From Natronolimnobius sp. AArcel1 (lineage in GTDB: Archaea > Halobacteriota > Halobacteria > Halobacteriales > Natrialbaceae): 64,000 nt of DNA. Positions 42,910-52,197 of the stretch are shown in pieces. The translations under genes and the position numbers were made by a program. The stretch lies in NCBI RefSeq assembly GCF_011043775.1, contig NZ_JAAKXY010000001.1, positions 473,617 through 537,616 of the forward strand. Direction: 5' to 3'. The notes below the pieces were generated by a model. The model was given only the letters and a program-made list of their open reading frames with translations, was not told where the DNA came from and ran no database searches. The number at the start of each line of letters is the position of its first letter. The stretch's first letter is position 1.

Positions 42910-43754
42910 CCGAGAGAACAGAGCCGAGTGAGAATGTGGACGCTGAAGGGGACGCAAACGGCGCTTCGGCGGGATCGGATCCGGCCTCGAGCGACCCGGA
43001 AACCGGTTGGATCGGCGCGATCCGCGGCGGCGTTGGCTTTCTGACGCGGCTTCCGGTGGGTCATCGGGAAGGCGACTGGGCGGCGTTCCGGTCGCGACCC
43101 GCCGTGTTTCCGCTCGTCGGACTGATTGTCGGCGCTCTCGCGGCGATTCCGTTACTCGCGACCGAGACGCTTCCCGGGCCGACCGTTGCCTTCGGCTACG
43201 TGCTCGCAGTGTACGCCGTCGCGGGCATTCACAACCTCGACGGTGTGGCAGATTTGGGCGATGCGCTGGTCGTCCACGGCGACCGAGAGCGACGCCGCGA
43301 GGTGCTCAAAGAGACGACGACCGGCGTTGGCGCGATACTGGCAGTCGCCGTCGTCATCATCGGACTCGCCCTCGCAGGACTCGGACTGGCCGGACTCCCC
43401 GTCCTCGTCGCCGTCGGCATCGCCGTCGGTGCCGAGGTCGGCGCGAAACTCGGCATGACCGCAATGGCCTGTTTCGGCGAGGCGAGCCACGACGGGATGG
43501 GAAAACAGGTCATCGACGCGGCGTCTCCCGGGCGATTCATCCTCCCCGCTGGGGTCGTCCTCGGCGCGGCAGCACTCGTCTGGCCACAGCCGGTTGCAGT
43601 TGCCGTCTGTGGTGCACTCGCAGGCATCACACTCCCCTGGTACTGGGCGAACCGCAAACTCGACGGTATTAACGGCGATATCTTCGGCGCGGCCAACGAA
43701 CTCGGCCGCGTCGTCGGCGCGCACGCGGGGGTGATCGCATGGATGCTCTTGTGA
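42906..43754 (+). CDS. cobS: Adenosylcobinamide-GDP ribazoletransferase CobS
   Basis: A 282-residue membrane protein with about seven helices. The family motif HNLDGVADLGDAL (about 104-116) with its Mg-binding Asp residues is intact, and RRREVLKETTTGVGA follows. It joins alpha-ribazole to AdoCbi-GDP. A 30-residue polar acidic leader precedes the first helix. ATG 42906 overlaps the cbiB stop (ATGA), and the 3' end overlaps cobY by 16 bp. Confidence 0.92.
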   Translation: MTERTEPSENVDAEGDANGASAGSDPASSDPETGWIGAIRGGVGFLTRLPVGHREGDWAAFRSRPAVFPLVGLIVGALAAIPLLATETLPGPTVAFGYVLAVYAVAGIHNLDGVADLGDALVVHGDRERRREVLKETTTGVGAILAVAVVIIGLALAGLGLAGLPVLVAVGIAVGAEVGAKLGMTAMACFGEASHDGMGKQVIDAASPGRFILPAGVVLGAAALVWPQPVAVAVCGALAGITLPWYWANRKLDGINGDIFGAANELGRVVGAHAGVIAWMLL

Positions 43755-44329
43755 TGTGTGGCGGCGACGGCACCCGCCTCGAGAGCGCCCACGAAAAGCC
43801 GTTGCACCCCATTGACGGGGTTCCGATGGTCGAGCGTGTGCTCGCAGCGCTCGAGTCAAGCCACATCGAAACGAACTACGCTGCCGTCTCGCCAAACGCG
43901 CCAAAAACACGGACCCACCTCGAGTCCATCGCGAGCGACGAGGCAAGCGTCCACCTGCTCGAGACGCCCGGCAATGGCTACGTGTCCGACCTCGTGGCAC
44001 TACTCGAGCGCGACGAGATCGACCGACCGGTGCTGACCGTCGCCGCGGACCTGCCGCTGCTCGAGGCGGCAACGATTGACCGCGTGCTCGAGTCGCATGA
44101 ACGCGGCCCGCGCGAGTGCTCGCTGACCATCTGCGTGCCCGTTGCGCTCAAGCGTCGACTCGGCGTGAGCGTCGAGACGCGACTCGAGGAGGCCCCCCAC
44201 CTCGCGCCAACGGGGCTCAACGTCGTGGGTGCTGGCGAGCTGACCGAGCACATGCGAAGCTACAACCCGCGACTGGCGGTAAACGTGAATCGACGCGAAG
44301 ACAGCCACCGTGCGGCCCAACTCCTGTAA
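43739..44329 (+). CDS. cobY: GTP:adenosylcobinamide-phosphate guanylyltransferase CobY
   Basis: A 196-residue nucleotidyltransferase of the archaeal CobY type, non-orthologous to bacterial CobU. The N-terminal signature MDALVMCGGDGTRLESAHEK binds the GTP phosphate; the DLPLL block follows at about 99-103. It converts AdoCbi-phosphate to AdoCbi-GDP. It overlaps cobS by 16 bp and is followed by cobT after 15 bp. Confidence 0.9.
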   Translation: MDALVMCGGDGTRLESAHEKPLHPIDGVPMVERVLAALESSHIETNYAAVSPNAPKTRTHLESIASDEASVHLLETPGNGYVSDLVALLERDEIDRPVLTVAADLPLLEAATIDRVLESHERGPRECSLTICVPVALKRRLGVSVETRLEEAPHLAPTGLNVVGAGELTEHMRSYNPRLAVNVNRREDSHRAAQLL

Positions 44330-44344
44330 GACACCCAGATTTAG

Positions 44345-45388
44345 ATGATGCGCGTACTTCTCGCCGCTGGAACGACCGAAACGGCACTGATCGACGGCAT
44401 TAGCGCCGCTGGCGCGACCCCGGACCTGATGAACTACACGCCCGCAGCAGATGCAGAAATTCTCGCCTATGGCGAGCCGACGGGGGCACCCGTGACGCCG
44501 GTGAGCCCGACCGGCTGTCCGACGCCCGCGGCGATCACCCGCGCGGTGCGGGAGGTCGTTGGCTTCGACCTGACAGTCGTCGACGCCGGACTCGCCCGGC
44601 CGACGATGGCCCCCACAGTCGCACTCGGCGCGGCTCCCGGTACTGATATTCGCGTGCCTGAGGCCGTTTCCGACGCGGCGGCGATTTTCGACCGCGCGTA
44701 CGACTACGGCGCGAGTCTCCCTGACGATGAACTCCTGATCGGCGAAACCATCCCCGGCGGAACGACGACCGCACTCGGCGTTCTCACCGCGCTTGGCGTG
44801 CCTGCTGGCGTGTCCTCGTCGCTCCCCGAAAATCCGCTCGAGCAAAAACGCCGGGTCGTCGAGACTGGCCTCGAGCGAAGCGGGCTCGATCCCGGCGACT
44901 GTGAGACGGAGCCACTCGCAGCAATCCGCGCCGTTGGCGACCCAGTACAGGCAACCGTTGCGGGTATCTCGGCTGGCGCACTCGAGTCGGGAACCGACCT
45001 CACTCTCGCAGGCGGCACGCAGATGGTCGCTGTCGCGGCTCTTCTGCGCCAATCCGGCGTCGACGCACCCTTCTCGGTTGCCACCACGTCGTTCGTCGCC
45101 GCCGAGCAAGGGGACGAACTCGCGGACGCCTGCGCCCGCCTCGAGTGTGAGCTAACGGTGACTGATCCGGGCTTCGACGACCGTGATCACGTCTCGATGG
45201 AACGCTACTGTGTCGGCGAAGCAAAGGAGGGCGTCGCGATGGGTGGGGCGCTCTCGCTCGTTCCAGACGGACGGCTCGAGGCGGTACTCGACCGAATCGA
45301 ACTCGTCTGTGATCGACTCGGTGTCGACGGCGGCGACGGTGCTGGGACTGAGCCGACAGACCCACCGGAGGGCGCTCATGGACCCTGA
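44345..45388 (+). CDS. cobT: Nicotinate-nucleotide-dependent phosphoribosyltransferase CobT
   Basis: A 347-residue CobT of the archaeal TIGR00303 type. Blocks such as GETIPGGTTTALGVLTALG (about 131-149) and LAGGTQMVAVAALLRQ (about 220-235) are typical. It makes alpha-ribazole phosphate (or a related lower-ligand nucleotide) from NaMN and a base. It overlaps cobD by 11 bp. Confidence 0.88.
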   Translation: MMRVLLAAGTTETALIDGISAAGATPDLMNYTPAADAEILAYGEPTGAPVTPVSPTGCPTPAAITRAVREVVGFDLTVVDAGLARPTMAPTVALGAAPGTDIRVPEAVSDAAAIFDRAYDYGASLPDDELLIGETIPGGTTTALGVLTALGVPAGVSSSLPENPLEQKRRVVETGLERSGLDPGDCETEPLAAIRAVGDPVQATVAGISAGALESGTDLTLAGGTQMVAVAALLRQSGVDAPFSVATTSFVAAEQGDELADACARLECELTVTDPGFDDRDHVSMERYCVGEAKEGVAMGGALSLVPDGRLEAVLDRIELVCDRLGVDGGDGAGTEPTDPPEGAHGP

Positions 45389-46451
45389 GTCGATACGGAC
45401 GGGCGAGCGCGTCCCACACGGCGGCGAACCCGATCAATCGCTGCTCGATTTTTCTGCGAACACGAACCCGCAAACGCCGGACGGCGTCGAGGCGGTGTAC
45501 GCCGACGCACTCGAGGCCTCGCGGCGCTATCCCGACGATAGCTACGCCGACTTTCGAGACGCGGCAGCCGCGTTCGTTGGCTGTGATCCCGCGCAGATCA
45601 TCCCGACGCCCGGCGGGCTGGCTGCGATCAGACTGGCGATGGAACTCACGCTCGAGCCCGGCGACGAAGCGCTGGTACCTGCGCCCAGTTTCGGCGAGTA
45701 CGCTCGGGAGGTCCACTTGCAGGGCGCGACGCCACGATATATCGACGCCTCTGAACTGCTCGAGGTAGAGACCGACCTCCTCGAGTCCTGTGCGCTCGCG
45801 GTCGTCTGCACGCCGAACAACCCCACGGGAGCGGCCGCCGATCCGGACGCGCTGACTGCGTTCGCTGCTCGCTGTGACGACGCCGAAACGACGCTGCTGG
45901 TCGACGAAGCGTTTCTTGGCTTTACTGACCTGCCGTCGGCAGCCACACTCGAGCGCGAGCACGTCATCGTTGCCCGGTCGCTGACCAAACTGTTCGGTTT
46001 GCCGGGATTACGCGCCGGCTTCGCCGTCGCATACGGAGAGCAACGTGATGCCCTCGAGACGGCCCGGCGCGCCTGGTCGCTGGGAACGCCAGCCGCACGA
46101 GTTGGTGCCTACTGTTTGCGACAGGAGGCGTTCGTCCGTGAGACGCGCGACCGCGTCGCCAGCGAGCGCGCTCGAGTATGTGGAGCACTCGAGACCGAGT
46201 GCGGATTCGACGTGGACCACTCCGATGCGCCGTATCTGCTCTGTGACGTCGGTGAACGCTCGGTGACGGACATCCTCGCGTCTGCGCGCGAAGCGGGTGT
46301 CGTCATCCGGGACGCAACGACCTTCCCCGGCCTCGAGTCACACATTCGGGTTGCGATCAAAGACCGCGACGCGAACGACGAACTGCTCGCCGCGCTCGGT
46401 GCTGAGATGGATGGAAACGAGACGAACGACTCGAGCGGAGGGGCTGACTGA
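45378..46451 (+). CDS. cobD: Threonine-phosphate decarboxylase CobD
   Basis: A 357-residue PLP enzyme of the HisC/CobD aminotransferase fold. It begins MDPESIRTGERVPHGGEP and has LDFSANTNPQTP. The PLP lysine is in ARSLTKLFGLPGLRAGF (about 203-219), with CTPNNPTG upstream. It supplies aminopropanol phosphate for CbiB. ATG 45378 overlaps cobT. Its stop overlaps the cbiZ start by one base. HisC itself is ruled out by operon context, not by sequence alone. Confidence 0.88.
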   Translation: MDPESIRTGERVPHGGEPDQSLLDFSANTNPQTPDGVEAVYADALEASRRYPDDSYADFRDAAAAFVGCDPAQIIPTPGGLAAIRLAMELTLEPGDEALVPAPSFGEYAREVHLQGATPRYIDASELLEVETDLLESCALAVVCTPNNPTGAAADPDALTAFAARCDDAETTLLVDEAFLGFTDLPSAATLEREHVIVARSLTKLFGLPGLRAGFAVAYGEQRDALETARRAWSLGTPAARVGAYCLRQEAFVRETRDRVASERARVCGALETECGFDVDHSDAPYLLCDVGERSVTDILASAREAGVVIRDATTFPGLESHIRVAIKDRDANDELLAALGAEMDGNETNDSSGGAD

Positions 46452-47263
46452 TGGACGAGGCCGACACCGACTCGGTGGATGAGCCCGCATACGCTGCGGT
46501 CCGACGAGACGGCGTGCTCTGTGTTCGTCGCTCTGGAACCGAGTGGCTCTCGACCGGCTGGGACGGTGGGCGGTGTCAAGCTGATCGAGCGTACAACATT
46601 TCCGTCCCCGAAGAGTGGGCGCGAACCGATCTTGAGGCCTACACGAGCGAGCGGATCGGACGGGCCGGATTCAACGAAGCAGATTCCAAGCGTCCGGTTC
46701 TGCTGACCGGTGTCGACATCGCCGATGCTCGAGGCGCACGCTGTGGGTCGGTCACAGCCTACGCAACTGCCGGGATTTCGAACCCGGCGGCGCTGCCGAT
46801 GAACCCCGACAAATCGGATCAATCTGGCTCGAACTCGAGCGGCGACGACGCACCGACCCGGCCCGGAACGGGCACTGTCAACCTCATCGTTGGGACAACG
46901 CGTGCGCTTGCGTCGGGCGCATTAGCGAACTTGATCGCCGTGGCAGCGGAGGCGAAAGCGGCGACATTACTCGCCGAGACCGGTTTTCCGGGGACCACGA
47001 CAGACGCCATTGTCGTCGGCCACGATCTGGAGGGTGAGTCGGTGCCCTTCTCGGGGACCGGAACCGAGGTCGGTGGCGCAACGCGTGCCTGTGTCCGTGA
47101 GGCCGTTCGCGCCTCGTTGCAGGCACACTACGCCGAACGGACAGAACAGGTGCCTGCATCGGTCGACGAGGCAACCCACGGCGTCTCGACAACCGAGCGA
47201 GCGACTGTGTTTCGACCGGGAGACGCCACCACGGACGGCGACAACGAGCAGCGCCCGTCATAA
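46451..47263 (+). CDS. cbiZ: Adenosylcobinamide amidohydrolase CbiZ
   Basis: A 270-residue protein with CbiZ blocks STGWDGGRCQADRAYNISVP, VTAYATAGISNPAA and a C-terminal GTTTDAIVVGHDLEG with PFSGTGTEVGGATRACV. CbiZ cuts adenosylcobinamide to cobyric acid so that external cobinamide can be salvaged. It is the last gene of the overlapping operon. An acidic, Ser-rich insertion (about 118-140) separates two conserved parts. Confidence 0.88.
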   Translation: MDEADTDSVDEPAYAAVRRDGVLCVRRSGTEWLSTGWDGGRCQADRAYNISVPEEWARTDLEAYTSERIGRAGFNEADSKRPVLLTGVDIADARGARCGSVTAYATAGISNPAALPMNPDKSDQSGSNSSGDDAPTRPGTGTVNLIVGTTRALASGALANLIAVAAEAKAATLLAETGFPGTTTDAIVVGHDLEGESVPFSGTGTEVGGATRACVREAVRASLQAHYAERTEQVPASVDEATHGVSTTERATVFRPGDATTDGDNEQRPS

Positions 47264-47316
47264 CAGCGACCCTCGAGAACAGATCAGATAAACGTCCTCG
47301 AGCGTAACAGAGACCA

Positions 47317-47799
47317 ATGGGGGACCACGATACAGCGCCGAAGGACGAGGACGAAGCAGACGGCAACTCCGAGCCTGAACCTAAGACACGGCCAGATCCG
47401 TCCGCAATCCGCTCGCTTGCCGTCTCACCCGATGATGTCGTCAACGCCTATATCTACACGCAGGAAAACCCCGGCGAGGCCGTCCTCCGCGTCACACCGC
47501 CGTTTCACGGCCGAATGCGAGCGCGTCTCCACGCCTACCGTGTCGACGATACCCACATGACCGGCGCACTCCACATCCGGCCCGCCGAACTCATTGCAGA
47601 CGAGATCGTCGATGCGTATCCACAACTCGAGGATGCCGCCGAGACGTCCGTGGATGAGACAGACACCGAACGCATCCGAGAGCGCCACGCCGATTCACAC
47701 GAGCAGTGGCGCGAAAACGCAACGGAAGCGATTGCAGAGACCATCACACTCGAGACGCCCGCCGGTTCACAGCAGGTGTCGATCAAACGACTCGGCTGA
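47317..47799 (+). CDS. Conserved haloarchaeal protein of unknown function
   Basis: A 160-residue protein with an acidic disordered N-terminus (about 1-35) and a conserved core with VVNAYIYTQENPGEAVLRVTPPF and GALHIRPAELI. It resembles an uncharacterised family seen in haloarchaea. It follows the cobalamin operon by 53 bp but lacks tight coupling. Function is unknown. Confidence 0.6.
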   Translation: MGDHDTAPKDEDEADGNSEPEPKTRPDPSAIRSLAVSPDDVVNAYIYTQENPGEAVLRVTPPFHGRMRARLHAYRVDDTHMTGALHIRPAELIADEIVDAYPQLEDAAETSVDETDTERIRERHADSHEQWRENATEAIAETITLETPAGSQQVSIKRLG

Positions 47800-47909
47800 G
47801 AATAGAGTCGACCCACCCACCAATTCACCGGCGTCACGCGATTTGTCGTCTACTTTCACTTTCACTGCGGACGGATCGGTTTGACATACAAACAGTCTAA
47901 CTACTCGGT

Positions 47910-48140
47910 ATGACACTGATCGTCGACGCCACGACCGACCCCACGATGACGGCCGCCTCGAGCGAGGACTCCTCAGCCGATTCGACTGAAACAGCAGCGA
48001 ACGCTCGAGAACGCCGTCGAATCGACGTCACCGAGATGCCGGCTGACGATATCGCAGGGTTCGTCGATGAAAACGTCGACACGCATCGCGTCTCACTCGA
48101 GAACTGCGGCGCGCGAACCTACCTGCTCATCGAAGAGTAA
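47910..48140 (+). CDS. Small hypothetical protein
   Basis: A 76-residue acidic protein, with a Ser/Thr-rich start and a structured C-terminal half (RRRIDVTEMPADDIAGFVD, then a RTYLLIEE end). A Met at codon 13 (47946) is an alternative start. No family is known with confidence. It is divergent from nothing and precedes a convergent small gene. Confidence 0.45.
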   Translation: MTLIVDATTDPTMTAASSEDSSADSTETAANARERRRIDVTEMPADDIAGFVDENVDTHRVSLENCGARTYLLIEE

Positions 48141-48182
48141 CGCACTCGGTCCCGAAATACCGGACACAAGCCAACCGACACG

Positions 48183-48383
48183 CTATCGGAGCCGACGGTA
48201 CGCACGCAGTCCAATTGAGACGGCCGTTCCGAAGCCGGGGATGCGCGAGGAAACGGCGGCTGCACCGAGCAACAGCGCGCCGCTCTTTCGTCTCCCCTTC
48301 AGAAACTCCATGCCCGCGTCGACAAGCGTCGTGACGACGCCTGCGTTCTGTAGCAGCTTCGTCCGGTCGGTTGTGGTTGCCAT
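48183..48383 (-). CDS. Small hypothetical protein
   Basis: A 66-residue basic protein starting MATTTDRTKLLQNAGVV. It has a short hydrophobic helix (GALLLGAAAVSSRIPGFG) and an Arg-rich end (AYRRLR). The ATG at 48383 is chosen over the longer frame because the upstream part is not conserved-looking. Function is unknown. Confidence 0.45.
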   Translation of the reverse strand: MATTTDRTKLLQNAGVVTTLVDAGMEFLKGRRKSGALLLGAAAVSSRIPGFGTAVSIGLRAYRRLR

Positions 48384-48497
48384 AGGCGTCATACGAACCT
48401 GCGCCGAAAAGTCGGCCGGGTTGCACATGCCATGGACTCGAGGTGGACACAGTACCGGTATCGGTACGACTAATCCGTCAGCGACCACAGCACCAGT

Positions 48498-49220
48498 ATG
48501 CGAGTCGCGAGAATCGCGACGGCCGACGGGGTAGTGACCGGACGATACGAAAACGGCGTCGTGTACGGCGACGACGAGATATATGAGGTCGGCGAAGATG
48601 GCGAGTTGTGCGCTCCCTGTGAGCCGTCTGCCCTCTATTGCGTTGGGCGAAACTACGCCGAAACGCTCGAGCAGATGGAGTACGACCGTCCCGACGAACC
48701 GGACTTCTTCATCAAACCACCCGTCTCGGTGCTGGCCCACGAAACGGACATTCTCTATCCAGAATTCACGAACGAACTCACATACGCGGGTGAACTCGCT
48801 GCAGTCATCGACAAGGAGTGTCACGACGTGAGTGAGGACGAGGTATCAGACGTTGTCCGCGGCTATACGATCATGAACGACATGGATGCACTCGACCAGC
48901 AGGGCCGCACCGCACGGAAGGCATTCGACGGCTCCGGGCCACTCGGGCCATGGCTCGAGACAGACCTCGATCCGACGGGTATCGATATGTACACAGATGT
49001 TGGCGGCGAGCGCCGTCAGGAGGCGAACACGGAATTGATGTTGTTCGAACCCGACGAGATCATCTCGTATCTCTCGCGGCGATTTACGTTCCAACCGGGC
49101 GACGTTGTGGCGTTTGGCAGCCCGGCGAATCCGGGAGTAGTCGAACCAGGTGAGGCGGTCGAAATAACTTACGAAGGCGTCGGGACACTCCGAAATACGG
49201 TTGTTGACCCGAGTAAATGA
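48498..49220 (+). CDS. Fumarylacetoacetate hydrolase family protein
   Basis: A 240-residue FAH-fold enzyme. The N-terminal beta domain is followed by YCVGRNYAETLEQM, the oxyanion/metal region, and a second block NDMDALDQQGRTARKAFDG. In most FAH hydrolases the metal-binding motif is ExE; here it reads YAGELAAVI, so the first Glu is Ala. The later Asp (NDMD) is kept. It could be an acylpyruvase or isomerase with altered metal binding. Confidence 0.8.
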   Translation: MRVARIATADGVVTGRYENGVVYGDDEIYEVGEDGELCAPCEPSALYCVGRNYAETLEQMEYDRPDEPDFFIKPPVSVLAHETDILYPEFTNELTYAGELAAVIDKECHDVSEDEVSDVVRGYTIMNDMDALDQQGRTARKAFDGSGPLGPWLETDLDPTGIDMYTDVGGERRQEANTELMLFEPDEIISYLSRRFTFQPGDVVAFGSPANPGVVEPGEAVEITYEGVGTLRNTVVDPSK

Positions 49221-49296
49221 GTACGACTGACCGAGCGGATCCAACGCCTCGACTCGGGAAGAAAGGCACTTCCGCACGCGCTTCCTCCCCTCGTTC

Positions 49297-49809
49297 GTGA
49301 GCAGCGAGGCCCCCCGTCGCGTCGAAGTCTATCCCGACCGCGAGGTCGTCGTCGAGTTCGATCCTACCCTCACGTTCGAGTGCGTCGACGACTGTACGTG
49401 GTGTTGTCACCACGGCGTCTTACTCTACGACCGCGACTTACTCGAGTTAGCCCAGCGGGCAAACCTCGCGGAGACGACGACGGACTTTCGCGGCGAGAAG
49501 TTCGTCACCCGCGAGGAGAAAGGCCGCGACGAACACGTCGCCGAGGACGGCTGTGCCTGTGCCTTCCTCCGGGAGGACGGCCTCTGTACGCTGCATCTCG
49601 AGGAGGACTGGAAACCCACCCGCTGTTCGGTGTTTCCGCTGGGCGTCTGGCTCGAGGATGGCGACCTCCACGTCGATATCCGTGAGTCGGCCCACGAGCA
49701 CTGTGAGGGGTTAAACGTCAGCGAACGCAGCGTGATCGACAATCTCGAGGCGTTCTTACCAGAAATTCTGTGGGACCTCGAGAATCCGGACTCTGATCGA
49801 GAGCTGTGA
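49297..49809 (+). CDS. YkgJ-family cysteine cluster protein
   Basis: A 170-residue protein with the cysteine cluster CVDDCTWCC near residues 28-36 and further cysteines (CACAF, LCTLH, RCSVFP). YkgJ proteins probably bind a metal or Fe-S cluster; their function is unknown. It starts with GTG 49297. It lies 70 bp before the aIF1A gene. Confidence 0.8.
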   Translation: MSSEAPRRVEVYPDREVVVEFDPTLTFECVDDCTWCCHHGVLLYDRDLLELAQRANLAETTTDFRGEKFVTREEKGRDEHVAEDGCACAFLREDGLCTLHLEEDWKPTRCSVFPLGVWLEDGDLHVDIRESAHEHCEGLNVSERSVIDNLEAFLPEILWDLENPDSDREL

Positions 49810-49879
49810 GCAGTCTTTTCAAGAGTCATGTTACCACGGCTCTCCAATCTTTTAAACGTCTTCCGTTCGTAGGACAAGT

Positions 49880-50164
49880 GTGACAGAAGAATCCGGGCGT
49901 CGGAATCTCCGTATGCCCAACAACGATGAAGTATTCGCCGTCGTCACCGAGCACCTCGGTGGGAACCACGTTCAACTCCGCTGTGCAGACGGCGAGGAGC
50001 GTCTCGGACGCATTCCGGGACGAATGAAATACCGGACCTGGATCGAGCAAGACGACATCGTCGTCGCCGAGCCCTGGGATTGGCAGGACGAGAAAGCAAC
50101 GATTGAATGGCGCTACACCAGCCAGGACGCAGATCAGCTCCGTCGCGAAGGCCACATCGACTGA
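49880..50164 (+). CDS. eif1A: Translation initiation factor aIF1A
   Basis: A 94-residue OB-fold protein with the signature [16 protein letters not shown], the RNA-binding face [20 protein letters not shown], and [19 protein letters not shown]. It is the archaeal homologue of eIF1A and bacterial IF1, and binds the A site during initiation. It begins with a GTG at 49880. Confidence 0.96.
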   Translation: MTEESGRRNLRMPNNDEVFAVVTEHLGGNHVQLRCADGEERLGRIPGRMKYRTWIEQDDIVVAEPWDWQDEKATIEWRYTSQDADQLRREGHID

Positions 50165-50279
50165 TTTCTACGTGCGGATACCGCCGCGTGCTTGCTGCCC
50201 GACGGGGGCCGAGCGATTGCACTCGAGGCGGAGTAGACGATAGAGGGCGCTAGATACGCAGGCCAAAGTGTGAGCGATA

Positions 50280-50399
50280 TTACTGATAGCCACGCTGTGT
50301 CTGATACATTAGTTCCCACAGCGCATCCTCGATGGACTCGTCGGTCTGTTCCTCGAGCTTTGCGTACAATTGCTCCGAGACGGTGACTTCTGGCATCAT
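50280..50399 (-). CDS. 39-residue haloarchaeal microprotein
   Basis: A 39-residue frame too short for ordinary calling: MMPEVTVSEQLYAKLEEQ, then TDESIEDALWELMYQTQRGYQ. It looks like a beta-strand followed by two helices, as in very small ribbon-helix-helix or VapB-type antitoxin folds. The start is at 50399 (or 50396). A minus-strand TATA-like CTTTATATT lies near 50420-50430, about 28 bp upstream, so expression is plausible. Family assignment is not certain. Confidence 0.55.
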   Translation of the reverse strand: MMPEVTVSEQLYAKLEEQTDESIEDALWELMYQTQRGYQ

Positions 50400-50601
50400 G
50401 TGGGTGTATACCAGCATTGAATATAAAGGTACGCAGATACGGAATCGAGTTAATTATGCTGATGACAGTCATCAGATTGGATCGATGACGTGAGCGACCA
50501 CCACAGATGAGTGTTCGATTCTCGCGTGTTGGCACCGTTCGGTCCGATACCCTACACAGTATGGTATAGGCTTTTCACTGCGGCGACAGTCACGAATACC
50601 T

Positions 50602-52116
50602 ATGCAACCGCTGACCGATGAGTCTGTAGTCGTTGTTGGAGGTGGTGTCGGTGGCCTCTCGAGTGCGTGTTATCTCGCTGATGCCGGCGCTGACGTCCAC
50701 GTCCTCGAGAAAAACGAGCAACTCGGCGGCCGAGCAAGTCGACTCGAGCGCGATGGCTTCCGATTCGATATGGGACCGTCGTGGTATCTGATGCCCGATG
50801 TCTTTGAGCGGTTTTTCGACCATTTTGACCGGACGCCCTCGGACTACTACGAGTTGACGCATCTTGACCCACACTATCGAATTTTCTTCAAGGACGGGGA
50901 TCAGGTCGACATTACGCCAGACCTCGAGCGCACGAAAGAACTGTTCGAGGAGTACGAGGAGGGCGCTGGCGAGCAGTTAGAACGCTATCTCGAGAAGTCA
51001 CGCGAGAATTACGAGGTTGGGATGGAACACTTCGTCTACGAGGATCGCTCGAGACTGCGGGATTTCATCGACCTCGATGTGGCGCGTCAGGCCCGCGGCC
51101 TGTCGCTGTTGGGGTCGATGCAGGGCCACGTCGAGAGCTACTTCGACCATCCAAAACTCCAGCAGATCATGCAGTACACGCTGGTCTTTCTCGGGGGGTC
51201 GCCCTCGAACACGCCAGCGTTATATAACCTGATGAGCCACGTCGATTTCAATCTCGGTGTCTGGTATCCTGAGGGTGGTATCGGCGCGGTCATCGACGCC
51301 ATTGTTGAACTGGGAACCGAACTTGGCGTTACCTACGACACGGACCGGCCAGCAACAGCGATCAAAGGCCGCGAAGGTGCCTTCCTCGTCGAGACGCCCG
51401 ACGGGCCGGTTCGCCCCGACTTGGTCGTGAGCAACACCGATTACGCCCACACGGAACAGGACCTGCTGCCAGCAGAACAACGTGGCTACGACGCCGACTA
51501 CTGGGACTCACGCACGTACGCTCCCTCCGCGTTCTTGCTCTACCTCGGCGTCGAAGGCGACGTCGAAGAGTTGGCCCACCATACGCTCGTCCTGCCGACG
51601 GAGTGGGACGGCCACTTCGAGCAAATTTTCGATGAGCCAGCGTGGCCCGACGATCCGGCGTACTACTGTTGCGTTCCATCCGAAACGGACGACACCGTTG
51701 CACCTGATGGCCACAGCGCCCTGTTCGTCCTTGTGCCGATCGCGCCAGGGCTCGAGGATACCCCAGAGATCCGCCAGGAGTACCGCGACGAAGTGCTTGC
51801 GGATATTGCGACCAACACTGGGACGGATATTCGTGACCGGATCGTCCTCGAGGAACAGTTCTCGGTCGAGGATTTTGCCTCACGATACAACAGCTACGAC
51901 GGGACGGCGCTTGGACTCGCGCATACGCTTCGCCAGACGGCGCTGTTTCGGCCGCCGCGGCGCTCGAAGGAGGTTGATGGTCTCTACTTCGTCGGTGGGG
52001 ATACGACCCCCGGAATCGGCGTCCCAATGTGTCTCATCAGCGGCGGGTTGACGGCCGAGGCAGTCGAAGCGGATTACGGCCACGCATCACACCAGCACCA
52101 CTCGAGCGCGGAGTGA
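50602..52116 (+). CDS. crtD: Carotenoid 3,4-desaturase CrtD-type
   Basis: A 504-residue FAD-dependent desaturase of the CrtI family. The FAD-binding motif VVVGGGVGGLSSACYLADAG is at residues 9-28. The substrate-side block MGPSWYLMPDVFERFFDHF follows, and the C-terminal FAD block YFVGGDTTPGIGVPM is near residue 460. In haloarchaea the CrtI-type gene directly before lyeJ and cruF is the carotenoid 3,4-desaturase for bacterioruberin. Its stop is followed by a short gap and lyeJ. Confidence 0.85.
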   Translation: MQPLTDESVVVVGGGVGGLSSACYLADAGADVHVLEKNEQLGGRASRLERDGFRFDMGPSWYLMPDVFERFFDHFDRTPSDYYELTHLDPHYRIFFKDGDQVDITPDLERTKELFEEYEEGAGEQLERYLEKSRENYEVGMEHFVYEDRSRLRDFIDLDVARQARGLSLLGSMQGHVESYFDHPKLQQIMQYTLVFLGGSPSNTPALYNLMSHVDFNLGVWYPEGGIGAVIDAIVELGTELGVTYDTDRPATAIKGREGAFLVETPDGPVRPDLVVSNTDYAHTEQDLLPAEQRGYDADYWDSRTYAPSAFLLYLGVEGDVEELAHHTLVLPTEWDGHFEQIFDEPAWPDDPAYYCCVPSETDDTVAPDGHSALFVLVPIAPGLEDTPEIRQEYRDEVLADIATNTGTDIRDRIVLEEQFSVEDFASRYNSYDGTALGLAHTLRQTALFRPPRRSKEVDGLYFVGGDTTPGIGVPMCLISGGLTAEAVEADYGHASHQHHSSAE

Positions 52117-52197
52117 TCGACACGTGAGTACAGCGTCCCGATCGACGCATCGCCAGCGGGCACGGAGCCACTGGATTCGCGAGGACGGGTGGCCCTG

